From assembly GCF_008705135.1 (NCBI RefSeq), contig NZ_CP023694.1, positions 1,798,001-1,862,000 on the forward strand: DNA of 64,000 bases, in the 5' to 3' direction. This document shows, piece by piece, positions 43,778 through 52,138 of this stretch (position 1 is its first letter; each line of letters opens with the position of its first letter). Source of the DNA: Streptomyces coeruleorubidus (GTDB taxonomy: Bacteria; Actinomycetota; Actinomycetes; Streptomycetales; Streptomycetaceae). Position numbers and translations under genes: made by a program. The notes beneath the pieces are model-generated. The model had not been told where the DNA came from. It saw nothing but the letters and a program-made list of their open reading frames with translations, and did not search any database.

Positions 43778-44340
43778 GGTTTCCCTCCCGTCCCGACCCG
43801 CGTCATGATCTCGCACAGCGCCCGGTCGTCGAAGATGCGTGAAGTCGGTATCCGCACGGTGGTGCGGCGGCGGCCGGTGATCGGCTGGCCGGCGAGGTTG
43901 GTCCAGTAGCAGCAGTGCCTGAGGTCGAGCCGGTCGTGGCCGGCGCGCAGCCAGTCGTCCTGGGCGCGCGGCACCAGCATGACCACCAGGATCTTGTGCA
44001 CGGACACCGGTGTGCGGGCGAGCTTCGCCAGGTGGTCGTTGTCGAGGGTGAAGGCGAAGGTGCGGCCCGGGGGGTTGGGCGGCACCTGGTAGGTGGCCTT
44101 GAGCTGCACCTTGATGGTGACCTCGTCGTCGACGGTGTGCCCGGGGGCGCTGTGGCTGACGTGCCAGTCGATGCCGTTGTCGGGGAACGGCTGGGAGAGC
44201 GAGCAGCCGGCGGCCGCCGCGACGGCGTGCAGATAGCCGACCTGGAGTGTCTCCATGCAGGCGGTGGTGGCGAGAGTGCCGCGAGAGGGAGCCGTGCGCT
44301 CGGGCAGCAGCCCGCCCCGTTCGGGCTGCGCTATGGCCAT
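43774..44340 (-). CDS. DUF4365-type protein (PD-(D/E)xK nuclease-like fold)
   Basis: 188 residues. Family-like features: GYLHAVAAAAGCSLSQPFPDNGIDWHVSH gives the acidic residue, and VTIKVQLKATYQVP gives the (E/Q)xK core. These are the expected nuclease-fold positions, though the second residue is Gln, which is tolerated in related families. The C-terminal half has Trp/Tyr-rich strands (CCYWTNLAGQPITGRRRTTVRI). Start ATG 44340. It forms an overlapping pair with the 411-residue gene. Its upstream end faces a DnaQ-like exonuclease on the other strand. Defence or repair roles are inference. Confidence 0.75.
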   Translation of the reverse strand: MAIAQPERGGLLPERTAPSRGTLATTACMETLQVGYLHAVAAAAGCSLSQPFPDNGIDWHVSHSAPGHTVDDEVTIKVQLKATYQVPPNPPGRTFAFTLDNDHLAKLARTPVSVHKILVVMLVPRAQDDWLRAGHDRLDLRHCCYWTNLAGQPITGRRRTTVRIPTSRIFDDRALCEIMTRVGTGGKP

Positions 44341-44509
44341 GGCCAACAGCCTTCCAGAACAAGTGATTCCCCGCTGCGGGCCGCTGAACTGCGCGGACCC
44401 GTACTCCTGTTGTCTCCTTCCGGCGTACGGCGCAAACAGCCCGGGTATCACCGGATCGGGCAGTGGACGGTGCGTCAACTGCCGAAGGTGAACGAGGGGT
44501 TGTGTGGCT

Positions 44510-45238
44510 ATGACGACGTGCTGGTATGAAGGGCCGCTGGCCGCCTTCGACACGGAGACGACGGGCGTGGACGTCGAGACCGACCGCATCGTGTCGGCCG
44601 CCGTCGTCGTCCAGGACGCCCCGGGCGTCCGGCCGCGGGTCAGCCGCTGGCTGGTGAACCCGGGCGTGCCGGTGCCCGCCGAGGCGACGGCGGTGCACGG
44701 GCTGACGGAGGAACACCTCCAGCGCAACGGCCGGTGGCCGGCGCCGGTGATGTTCGAGATAGCGCAGGCGCTCGCCGAGCAGGCGCACGTCGGCCGCCCG
44801 GTCGTCGTGATGAACGCGCCGTTCGATCTGACCCTGTTCGACCGGGAGTTGCGACGGCACCGCGCCTCGGCCCTGGGCCGCTGGTTCGAGTCGACGCCGC
44901 TGTACGTGCTCGACCCGAGGGTTCTGGACAAGCACCTGGACCGTTACCGCAAGGGCCGCCGCACCCTGACCGACCTGTGCGCGCACTACGGCGTCACCCT
45001 GGAGGGCGCGCACGACGCGGCGGCCGACGCCGTGGCGGCGCTGGAGGTCACCCGGGCGGTGGGCCGCCGTTTCGCGTCGCGGCTGGAGCGCCTCGGCCCC
45101 GGTGAGCTGCACACGCTCCAGGCGGTGTGGCACGCGGCGCAGGCCCGGGGGCTCCAGGCGTGGTTCGCGCGCACTGGCGTGGACGAGGCGGTCGACCCGG
45201 CCTGGCCGCTGCGTCCGGATCTGCCGGCGGCGGCCTGA
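44510..45238 (+). CDS. DEDDh 3'-5' exonuclease (DnaQ-like)
   Basis: 242 residues with Exo I FDTETTGVD (Asp, Glu), Exo II NAPFDLTLFDREL (Asp) and Exo III GAHDAAADA (His, Asp), so all catalytic residues are present. Likely a stand-alone proofreading-type or RNase T-like nuclease; the target is unknown. Start ATG 44510 (GAGGGG 10 bases upstream) or GTG two codons earlier. Divergent from the DUF4365 gene, followed by a strong hairpin. Confidence 0.92.
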   Translation: MTTCWYEGPLAAFDTETTGVDVETDRIVSAAVVVQDAPGVRPRVSRWLVNPGVPVPAEATAVHGLTEEHLQRNGRWPAPVMFEIAQALAEQAHVGRPVVVMNAPFDLTLFDRELRRHRASALGRWFESTPLYVLDPRVLDKHLDRYRKGRRTLTDLCAHYGVTLEGAHDAAADAVAALEVTRAVGRRFASRLERLGPGELHTLQAVWHAAQARGLQAWFARTGVDEAVDPAWPLRPDLPAAA

Positions 45239-45275
45239 GCACCTGGGCAGGACGCCTGCACAGGGCATGAAAAAA

Positions 45276-45298
45276 CCGGTCCGTCTGCGACGGACCGG
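45276..45298 (-). terminator. tRNA-Val terminator
   Basis: CCGGTCCGTC pairs perfectly with GACGGACCGG around TGC. On the minus strand it is followed by TTTTTT (the A-run at 45270-45275), giving a textbook intrinsic terminator 11 bases after the tRNA. It can also end the exonuclease transcript on the plus strand. Confidence 0.85.
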
Positions 45299-45308
45299 CT
45301 GTTTCCGG

Positions 45309-45380
45309 TGGGCGATACTGGGTTCGAACCAGTGACCTCTTCGGTGTGAACGAAGCGCTCTCCCACTGAGCTAATCGCCC
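45309..45380 (-). tRNA. tRNA-Val (CAC), copy 1
   Basis: 72 bases on the minus strand: GGGCGAT / ATCGCCC acceptor stem, D-arm GCTCAGTGGGAGAGC, anticodon arm CTTCG-TTCACAC-CGAAG with anticodon CAC, T-arm ACTGGTTCGAACCCAGT, discriminator A. CCA is not encoded. Identical to the copy at 59175-59246. Confidence 0.96.
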
Positions 45381-45419
45381 GGGAACGCACTGAACAATAC
45401 AGGTCCCGGCACGCTTCCT

Positions 45420-45866
45420 TCAAACCGTTCGGAGGTGCCTGGCCAGTCCGCGCGCTCCCGTGCGCATCATCAGCCGGTGATTGGCCCGGAAGGCGGGCCG
45501 GCACGGCACGGCGAGCCGCCGCAGCAGCGGCTTGCGGACGTCGACGACCTGGTCGTACCGCACGCGAGTCCCGGTCCCGTCCGGGGTGACCGTCCAGCGT
45601 GCCCAGCCCTCCATGTCACCGGACAGGGCGATCTCCAGCACACCGGCCGCGGGTTCACGTCGCACCTCCCGCGCCGTGAAGGTCATGTCGTACGGCAGGA
45701 CGGAGCGGATCCGGACCACCCCCGTGGTGTCGTCGAGCCGGGTCACCTCCCGCACCTGGCGCCACCACCGGGGGTAGTCCTCGGCGCGCTCCAGCGCCTC
45801 GTACACGGGGGCGGGCGGCGCGGGCAGGGTCCACAGCGTGCGGAAACGGTAGTGGTTCCAGTCCAT
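45420..45866 (-). CDS. SRPBCC/polyketide-cyclase-like protein
   Basis: 148 residues, single START-like domain: HYRFRTLWTLPAPPAPVYEALERAEDYPRWWRQVREVTRLDD at the N terminus, then VRIRSVLPYDMTFTAREV and MEGWARWTVTPDGTGTRVRYDQVVDVRKPLLRRL. Such proteins bind a hydrophobic ligand; there is no catalytic motif to fix a role. ATG at 45866. It lies 39 bases upstream of the tRNA-Val on the same strand. No partner gene. Confidence 0.86.
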   Translation of the reverse strand: MDWNHYRFRTLWTLPAPPAPVYEALERAEDYPRWWRQVREVTRLDDTTGVVRIRSVLPYDMTFTAREVRREPAAGVLEIALSGDMEGWARWTVTPDGTGTRVRYDQVVDVRKPLLRRLAVPCRPAFRANHRLMMRTGARGLARHLRTV

Positions 45867-45968
45867 GACCGCAGTCTGCCCAGATGCGGTGCGGACTGAC
45901 TGACTGAGTACGCACCTGAGTACCCGCACTCATGCCGTACGGGGGTGACGCGGACCACACTGCCGGTC

Positions 45969-48449
45969 ATGAACCACCTTCCGCCCCCGGCCGAGGAACT
46001 GCGGCTCCTCGACGCCGAACTCCGGCAACTGGACGCCCGCCGGGCTCAGTTGCTGGCCCGTCGCGCCTGGCTGGTCGCGACCCTGCAACAGGCACGGCAA
46101 CAACCGCAGCAGGCCTGGGCTCAGGCGCGGACGCAGCCGCCACCCGTCGCATGGTCCCGCCCGGAAACCGCCGCGCCCAGCGTGCAGAACGTGCTGCTGG
46201 TGCTCGGCGGTGTGCTGCTCACGCTCGCGGCGGCGGTGTTCACGCTGGTCAGCTGGGGACACATGGGCATCACCGGGCGGGCGCTGGTGCTCGGCGCGGT
46301 CACGCTGGCCGCGCTCGCCGGGCCGGCGCTCCTGCTGAAGCGGGGGCTGCGCTCGACGGCCGAGTCCGTGGCGGGGCTGGGCCTCGCGCTGACCGTCCTG
46401 GACGCCTACGCCCTGCACGAGGCCGCGCTCGCCGGGACGGACGGGACGGGGTACGCGGCGGCCGCGGCGGCGGTGCTGGCGGTGATCTGGTCGGCGTACG
46501 GTCTGCTGCCGGCCACCGCAGCGCTGCGACTGCCCCTGCCCTGCGCCCTGGTGGCGGCCCAGTTCCCGCTGTTGCTGTGGGCCCTGTCCGCCGACGCGGG
46601 TCCGTACGTCATCAGCGCCGCGCTGCTGGTGACGGCCGGGCTGGACACGGTGGCCGCGCTGCGGGTGAGGACCGGTTCCGTACGGATCACCGCCATGGTC
46701 GGGGCGTACTCCACGGGCGCCTTGGGCGTCCTGACCGCCGGCTGGCTGTCCCTGGCGGCTGACACCCCGAGCGCCGCGGCCCGCGCCGGGGCGCTTCTCC
46801 TGCTCGCGGCGACGATCGCGGTGGGGGCGGCTTGGCGGGGGGCGGGTTCGCTGTCCGGCTCGGGCTCGGGCTCCGACTCGGGTACAGCCCCAGGCTCGGC
46901 TTCAAGCACCGCCGCGCCCTGGCAAGGCCCGGGCGAGAAGCACGCCCTCGGACTCGCGATCGTCTCGGGCCTCCTCGCCGTGGGTGCGTTCGGCGGGACG
47001 GCGCGCCCCTGGCTGCCGGAGATGTGGACGGTTCCGGCCTATCTGGTCTGCGGGATCGTCCTGTCGGCGGCGGTGCGGGCCGGGCGGCTGCCGGACGCGG
47101 TGCGGCTCGGGTCCGCCTGGGCCTCCGGGGCTGTACAGGCGCTGGCCCTGCTGTGGGCGCTGCCCGTCGTCGCCGTGGTGGTGCTGGGGCCGGCCGGCTG
47201 GATCGGCCGGGTGTGGAGCGGCGCGCCCTCGGACGCCCGGGCCGCCGTGACCGTCGAGGCGCCCTGGCCGCCCGACGCGGCGGCCGTTCCCGTCGTGCTG
47301 CTGGCCGTCGCGGCCGTTGTCGCCCTGGTGAGCCGTGCGGAGCAGTGGCGTGCGCGGGCCCGGATCGGCGCGCTGGGCCTGGTGTGGGCCACGGCACTGA
47401 CGCTTCCGGCGGTCGCCGGGATGCCGTACGTCGCCGGGATGGCGGTCCTGGGGGTCGTGACAGCGGCTGCCTTGTACGCGGGCCGGGCCACGGTGTCCGC
47501 GGCGCGGCTCACCGCCCTTCTGCTCTCCCTCACCACCTCCGTCAGCCTCGCCCTGGCCTCCCTCGCCTCCCAGACCGTGACACTCGTGGTGCTGTCGGTG
47601 CTGACGGCCCTGTTCGCCTCGGCCTCGTGGCGGACGAGCCTCGCCTCCGTCACGGCTCCGGCCGCCCTCGTGTACGCCGCCGCCCTGGCCTCGGCGACGG
47701 GCGCCGCCGTGGACTGGCCGCCGGCCCGGACCGCCCTGCTGGTGCTGGCCGTTCCCGTGGCCGCCGCCCTGCTCGCGCCGCGTCTCGGCGCGCAGCGGGC
47801 GACGGTGCCGGTCGAGGCCGCGGGAGCCGCCGCCGGCCTGCTGGCCGTGGGCCTCGCGGTCTCCGATCCGCCGCTGCTCGCCCTGGTGCTGGCGTCGTGC
47901 GGCGTGATCGCCGCGGGCACGGCACTGCGTCCGGACCGCCGTCCCGTCGGCTACCCGGCCACGGCCCTGTTCGTGCTGGCCGCCTGGGTGCGCCTGGCCG
48001 CGTGGGAGGTCGGCACACCCGAGGCGTACACGCTCCCGGTGACCGTTCCGGCGCTGCTCGTCGGCGCCCTGCGCAGGCGCCGTGACCCGCAGGTCTCCTC
48101 ATGGACGGCCTACGGTCCCGGACTCGCCGCCACGCTCCTGCCGAGCCTCGTCGCGGCCTGGGGCGACCCGCACTGGACGCGGCCGTTGCTGCTGGGCACG
48201 GCGGCACTGCTGGTCACCCTGCTGGGTGCCCGGCACCGCCTCCAGGCGCCGCTGGTGCTCGGCGGTGCGGTACTGGCCCTGGTCACGCTGCACGAACTCG
48301 CCCCGTACGTCGTGCAGGTGACCGGGGCACTCCCCCGCTGGGCGCCTCCCGCCCTCGCCGGACTCCTGCTGCTCGCTCTCGGGGCGACGTACGAGCAGCG
48401 GATCCGGGACGTCCGGCGGGTGCGGGAGGTCCTGGGGAGGATGAACTAG
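45969..48449 (+). CDS. Very large polytopic membrane protein (SCO7613-type)
   Basis: About 826 residues and more than 20 hydrophobic segments, extremely rich in Ala, Leu and Val. The N terminus is a short charged coil (AEELRLLDAELRQLDARRAQLLARRAWLVATLQQ) before the first helix. A Ser/Gly-repeat loop (SGSGSGSDSG) lies about one third along. I recall similar actinobacterial proteins annotated by an SCO7613 C-terminal domain; function unknown. The start is ATG at 45969 or the in-frame GTG at 45945; neither has a strong ribosome binding site. Confidence 0.85.
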   Translation: MNHLPPPAEELRLLDAELRQLDARRAQLLARRAWLVATLQQARQQPQQAWAQARTQPPPVAWSRPETAAPSVQNVLLVLGGVLLTLAAAVFTLVSWGHMGITGRALVLGAVTLAALAGPALLLKRGLRSTAESVAGLGLALTVLDAYALHEAALAGTDGTGYAAAAAAVLAVIWSAYGLLPATAALRLPLPCALVAAQFPLLLWALSADAGPYVISAALLVTAGLDTVAALRVRTGSVRITAMVGAYSTGALGVLTAGWLSLAADTPSAAARAGALLLLAATIAVGAAWRGAGSLSGSGSGSDSGTAPGSASSTAAPWQGPGEKHALGLAIVSGLLAVGAFGGTARPWLPEMWTVPAYLVCGIVLSAAVRAGRLPDAVRLGSAWASGAVQALALLWALPVVAVVVLGPAGWIGRVWSGAPSDARAAVTVEAPWPPDAAAVPVVLLAVAAVVALVSRAEQWRARARIGALGLVWATALTLPAVAGMPYVAGMAVLGVVTAAALYAGRATVSAARLTALLLSLTTSVSLALASLASQTVTLVVLSVLTALFASASWRTSLASVTAPAALVYAAALASATGAAVDWPPARTALLVLAVPVAAALLAPRLGAQRATVPVEAAGAAAGLLAVGLAVSDPPLLALVLASCGVIAAGTALRPDRRPVGYPATALFVLAAWVRLAAWEVGTPEAYTLPVTVPALLVGALRRRRDPQVSSWTAYGPGLAATLLPSLVAAWGDPHWTRPLLLGTAALLVTLLGARHRLQAPLVLGGAVLALVTLHELAPYVVQVTGALPRWAPPALAGLLLLALGATYEQRIRDVRRVREVLGRMN

Positions 48450-48587
48450 CCCTGGTGCCCACGCCGTCGGTGCCTCCGCGTGCCGTACGGGCGTCTCGAC
48501 TGCGGACAAGGCCCGTGATGTCATACGTTTTCCGATTGGCCGCTGACGGCAGGCGACACGGTCGGGCGGAACGGGGGGGGAGACATC

Positions 48588-50249
48588 ATGACGGACCTGG
48601 AGGAATCGGCGGGGCGGGGCACGGGCGCCGAGGACCGGGGAACACTGGAGCACTTGCTCTCGGTGGTGGGGGCGGGAGCCGTGGAGCTGCACACGGCTCC
48701 GGAGGGACTGCGGACGAGCGTCACCGGCGTCCATGTGCTGGACGCCCTCGAACCCGTCATCAGGCCGCGCGAGTTACTGCTCGCGGTCGGCGTCGACCCG
48801 CGGTCGGCACACGCCGTCGACGTGGTGCGCCGGGCCGGTGAGGCGGGCGCGGCCGGTGTGGTGTTCGGCCCGGGGCGCCCGGAGCCCACCGCGCGGGCGT
48901 TGCAGGCGGCCGCTGAGGAGGGCGGCACGGCGGTGCTCTTCCGCACCTCCTGGTGCACCTGGGCACAACTCGTGGGGGTGCTGAGGGCGGGGCTGGCCGC
49001 GGCGGGCGTACCCCCGATGCCCGCGACCAGCGGCGTGCGCCTGGGCGATCTGGAGTCACTGGCCGATGCGGTGGCGGCCCTGGTGGGAGGCTCGGTGACC
49101 ATCGAGGACACGGACTCCCGGGTACTGGCGTACTCCTCCACCGAGGAGAATGTGGACGAGATGCGCAGACTGACCATCCTCGGTCGTCGCGTGCCGCCCT
49201 GGCGGGTGGCGGCCATGCGGGAGGCGGGGTTCTTCCAGGCGCTGTGGGGTGCGGGCGACGTGCTGCACCGGCCGGCCCACGGCCAGGACCCGGAGCGTCT
49301 GGTCGGCGCCGTACGGGCGGGCGGAGAGGCGCTGGGGTCCATCTGGGTGGCGGCGGTCGCCGGCCGCCCGCTGTCCCCGAACGCCGCTGAGACCCTGCGC
49401 GCGGCGGCCCGGACCGCCGCCGCCCACCTGCTGCATCACCGTACCCACAGCTCGGACGGCCGCTTGCTTGAGGACGCGGCTCGGGCGCTGCTGGAGGACC
49501 GCGGATCCGTCGAGGTGCTCGCGGAGCGGGCCTCACTGCCGCCCCGGGAGCCCTGTGCCGTCCTGGCGGTGGGAACCGGGTCCGGCCGCCACGGGGACGA
49601 CGACCCGTCCGGACTGTACGGGCTGCTGACCCTGCACTGCGCGGCCCTGGGCCACCGCGTCGTGGTGGTCCCGGCGGGGGGCAGGATCCTGGTGCTGCTG
49701 AGCGGGCTGGAGCGCGATCCGGGGCGGGCCGACGGCCAGGTGACGCGGCTCGGCGAAGCGCTGGCCGGACAACTGTCGGCGACGACCGGCTCGTCGGTGA
49801 AGGTGGGGCTCGGAGACGTGGTCCCCGGGCTGGCACGGACGCCCGCGTCACGCCGGTCGGCCGAGCGGGCCCTTCGGGCGCTCATCGCGGCCGCCGGGCC
49901 ACGCACCGTCGCGCGGAGCGAGGACGTCGCGGACACGGTGGGCATCCTTCAGGTCGTCGACGCCCTGCGTGAGGTGGCGCTGCCACCGGGGACCTCGGTG
50001 GCCCGGCTGAGGGAGTTCGACGCCGCTCACAGCGGCAGTTGCCTGGTGGAGACCCTGCGCGCCTACCTCGACCACTTCGGTGACGTGTCCGCCGCCTCGC
50101 GTGCCCTGGGTGTGCATTCCAACAGCCTGCGCTACCGGTTGCGCCGGATCACGCAGGTGTCGGGGCTGGACCTGGAGAGCCCCGACGCCCGGCTGCTCGC
50201 CCAGTTGCAGTTGCGTCTGGGTGGAGACGCCGACGGGGCACGCCCCTGA
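48588..50249 (+). CDS. PucR-type transcriptional regulator
   Basis: 553 residues. C-terminal PucR helix-turn-helix at about residues 495-540 (YLDHFGDVSAASRALGVHSNSLRYRLRRITQVSGLDLE). A central region (LLTLHCAALGHRVVVVPAGGRILVLLSG) matches the degenerate GGDEF-like domain of CdaR/PucR proteins. The N-terminal half has an unassigned sensory region. Such regulators often control nitrogen or amino-acid metabolism. ATG at 48588 behind GGGGGGGAG. The next gene, 245 bases on, encodes a PLP enzyme that may be its target. Confidence 0.9.
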   Translation: MTDLEESAGRGTGAEDRGTLEHLLSVVGAGAVELHTAPEGLRTSVTGVHVLDALEPVIRPRELLLAVGVDPRSAHAVDVVRRAGEAGAAGVVFGPGRPEPTARALQAAAEEGGTAVLFRTSWCTWAQLVGVLRAGLAAAGVPPMPATSGVRLGDLESLADAVAALVGGSVTIEDTDSRVLAYSSTEENVDEMRRLTILGRRVPPWRVAAMREAGFFQALWGAGDVLHRPAHGQDPERLVGAVRAGGEALGSIWVAAVAGRPLSPNAAETLRAAARTAAAHLLHHRTHSSDGRLLEDAARALLEDRGSVEVLAERASLPPREPCAVLAVGTGSGRHGDDDPSGLYGLLTLHCAALGHRVVVVPAGGRILVLLSGLERDPGRADGQVTRLGEALAGQLSATTGSSVKVGLGDVVPGLARTPASRRSAERALRALIAAAGPRTVARSEDVADTVGILQVVDALREVALPPGTSVARLREFDAAHSGSCLVETLRAYLDHFGDVSAASRALGVHSNSLRYRLRRITQVSGLDLESPDARLLAQLQLRLGGDADGARP

Positions 50250-50494
50250 GCGGCCGGCACCGAGGCGCGGCCGCGTGCCGTCCACCGCTTGGCCGCAACC
50301 ACCATCGAAGGGCCTCTCCTTCGTCGTACCGCACAAGGCCCCGGCGTGGCCGGGGGGTTGTTGCGTTCCACCGCCGTGGGCGAGGCCCTCGTCTTTGACG
50401 ACTCGACGAAGACGCCGTCCCGGTGCGGACAACAGTCTGGTACTCCACCCGGGGCGGTCCCGGGCGCTGCGCGTACGACACCGGAAGGCTCACC

Positions 50495-51862
50495 ATGACC
50501 GGACTGACCCCCGCCGCCGAGCGGCGCGAACGGATCCTCCAGGAAGCGGTGCTGCAGGGACTGCTGGACGCCGAGCGGTCCCAGCTGGCCGCCTTCGTCG
50601 ACCTCGACGGCGTCGCCGCGACGGTCGACTCCCTGCACCGTGCCTTCCCTGCGTCGCCCCGTGTGCTGCACGCGTTCGCCGCCAAGGCGAACTGCCTGGT
50701 GCCGGTGCTGGCGGAGCTGCGGCGGCTCGGCATGGGCTGCGAGGTGGCCACCGCGGGCGAACTGGCCCGCGCGTTGGCCGCCGGATTCGCGCCGGATCGG
50801 ATCGTCTTCGACTCTCCGGCCAAGACGGAGGCCGAGCTGCGGCGTGCCCTGGACCTGGGTGTGGCCGTCAACGCGGACAACCACCAGGAACTGGCCAGGA
50901 TCGACCGGGCCCTGGGCGACCGCGTCCCGGTGTCGAGGATCGGCGTGCGCGTCAACTCCCAGCTCGGCGGCGGCAGTATCGCCGCGATGAGCACGGCGAC
51001 CAGCACCTCGAAGTTCGGCATCCCCCTGGCGGACCCCGGAAGCCGACGGCGGTTGCTGCGCGCCTACCACGACCACCCGTGGCTGACCTGGGTGCACACC
51101 CATGCTGGCTCGCAGGGCTGCCCGCTCGACCTCATGGCCGGCGGGGTCGCGCAGGCCGTGGCGTTCGCCGAGGAGGTCAACGCCTCGCTCGGACGGCGCC
51201 AGGTCGTCGGCATCGACATCGGCGGCGGACTGCCCGTCAACTTCGCCGACGACGAGACCACGCCGACCTTCGACACGTACGTCCGGCAGCTGCGCGCCCA
51301 GGCGCCCGCGCTGTTCTCCGGCGGGTACGAGATCGTCACCGAGTTCGGGCGGTCCGTCCTCGCCAAGAACGGGTTCACCGCCGCGTACGTCGAGTACACG
51401 AAGAGCATGGGCGGGCGGCCGATCGCGGTCACCCACGCCGGTGTGCAGGTGGCCACCCGGACCGTGTTCAATCCCGACGCCTGGCCCCTGCGGATCGAGG
51501 CCCACGACCGAAGCGGGAGGGCCAAGCGGGGCGGACCGGTCCGCCAGGACATCGCGGGCCCCGCCTGCTTCGCCGGTGACCTGCTGGCGCGCGACCGCGC
51601 GTTGCCCCTCCTGGAGCCCGGCGACCTCATCGCCGTCCCGGACACCGGCGCGTACTACTTCTCGACGCCGTTCCACTACAACAGCCTGCCCGAACCCGCC
51701 GTGCACGGGGTCCGGACGGGCGGTGACGGCCATGTCCGCTTCGAACTCCTGCGTCCCGCGCAGGACCCGTGGGACGTGCCGGGCCCGGGTGGCCACGGCG
51801 CGCCCCTGCGGCAACAGGCGCACGAGCCCGTGCACGGTGCCGTCGGCCGCGGCGTCGGGTAA
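50495..51862 (+). CDS. Fold-III PLP-dependent decarboxylase-like enzyme
   Basis: 455 residues of the LysA/ornithine-decarboxylase family. PLP lysine in LHAFAAKANCL. Barrel motifs EVATAGELARALAAG, HTHAGSQGCP, GIDIGGGLPVNF and TEFGRSVLAKNG. The C-terminal dimer residues are in GPACFAGD (Cys) and VPDTGAYYFSTPFHYN (Tyr). It lacks the usual LysA sequence around the substrate loop, so the amino acid used cannot be named; decarboxylase of a diamino acid or a racemase-like role are both possible. ATG at 50495 behind GGAAGG. Probably co-transcribed with the tiny membrane gene 11 bases on. Confidence 0.86.
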   Translation: MTGLTPAAERRERILQEAVLQGLLDAERSQLAAFVDLDGVAATVDSLHRAFPASPRVLHAFAAKANCLVPVLAELRRLGMGCEVATAGELARALAAGFAPDRIVFDSPAKTEAELRRALDLGVAVNADNHQELARIDRALGDRVPVSRIGVRVNSQLGGGSIAAMSTATSTSKFGIPLADPGSRRRLLRAYHDHPWLTWVHTHAGSQGCPLDLMAGGVAQAVAFAEEVNASLGRRQVVGIDIGGGLPVNFADDETTPTFDTYVRQLRAQAPALFSGGYEIVTEFGRSVLAKNGFTAAYVEYTKSMGGRPIAVTHAGVQVATRTVFNPDAWPLRIEAHDRSGRAKRGGPVRQDIAGPACFAGDLLARDRALPLLEPGDLIAVPDTGAYYFSTPFHYNSLPEPAVHGVRTGGDGHVRFELLRPAQDPWDVPGPGGHGAPLRQQAHEPVHGAVGRGVG

Positions 51863-51873
51863 GGAGCACCGAG

Positions 51874-52080
51874 GTGGCACAGGCCGGCCGTCGAGGGCCC
51901 GGCCGGGACGGACCGCTCCTCAGTCAGCGCGCCGCGATCGTCTTCCTGCTGGCAGCCCTGGTCGGCATCGGTGCCACCGTTCTGGCGGCGCTGGCCGGCA
52001 ACGTGTGGCCGGTCGCGGTGAGCGTCGGAGGCGGGGTCGTGGCCCCGGCCGTCCTGTTCTTCAACCAGATCATCGACTAG
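51874..52080 (+). CDS. Tiny membrane protein after the PLP enzyme
   Basis: 68 residues with two hydrophobic segments (AAIVFLLAALVGIGATVLAALAG and WPVAVSVGGGVVAPAVLFF). GTG at 51874 preceded by AAGGAGCACC. No family recognised. The short gap after the PLP enzyme suggests a shared transcript; a membrane anchor or small transporter subunit is only a guess. Confidence 0.6.
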   Translation: MAQAGRRGPGRDGPLLSQRAAIVFLLAALVGIGATVLAALAGNVWPVAVSVGGGVVAPAVLFFNQIID

Positions 52081-52138
52081 ACGAGCGGGTCCCGATGGCT
52101 TGCCACGGGATCCGCCAGTCCAGCCCTCCCGCCCCCCG

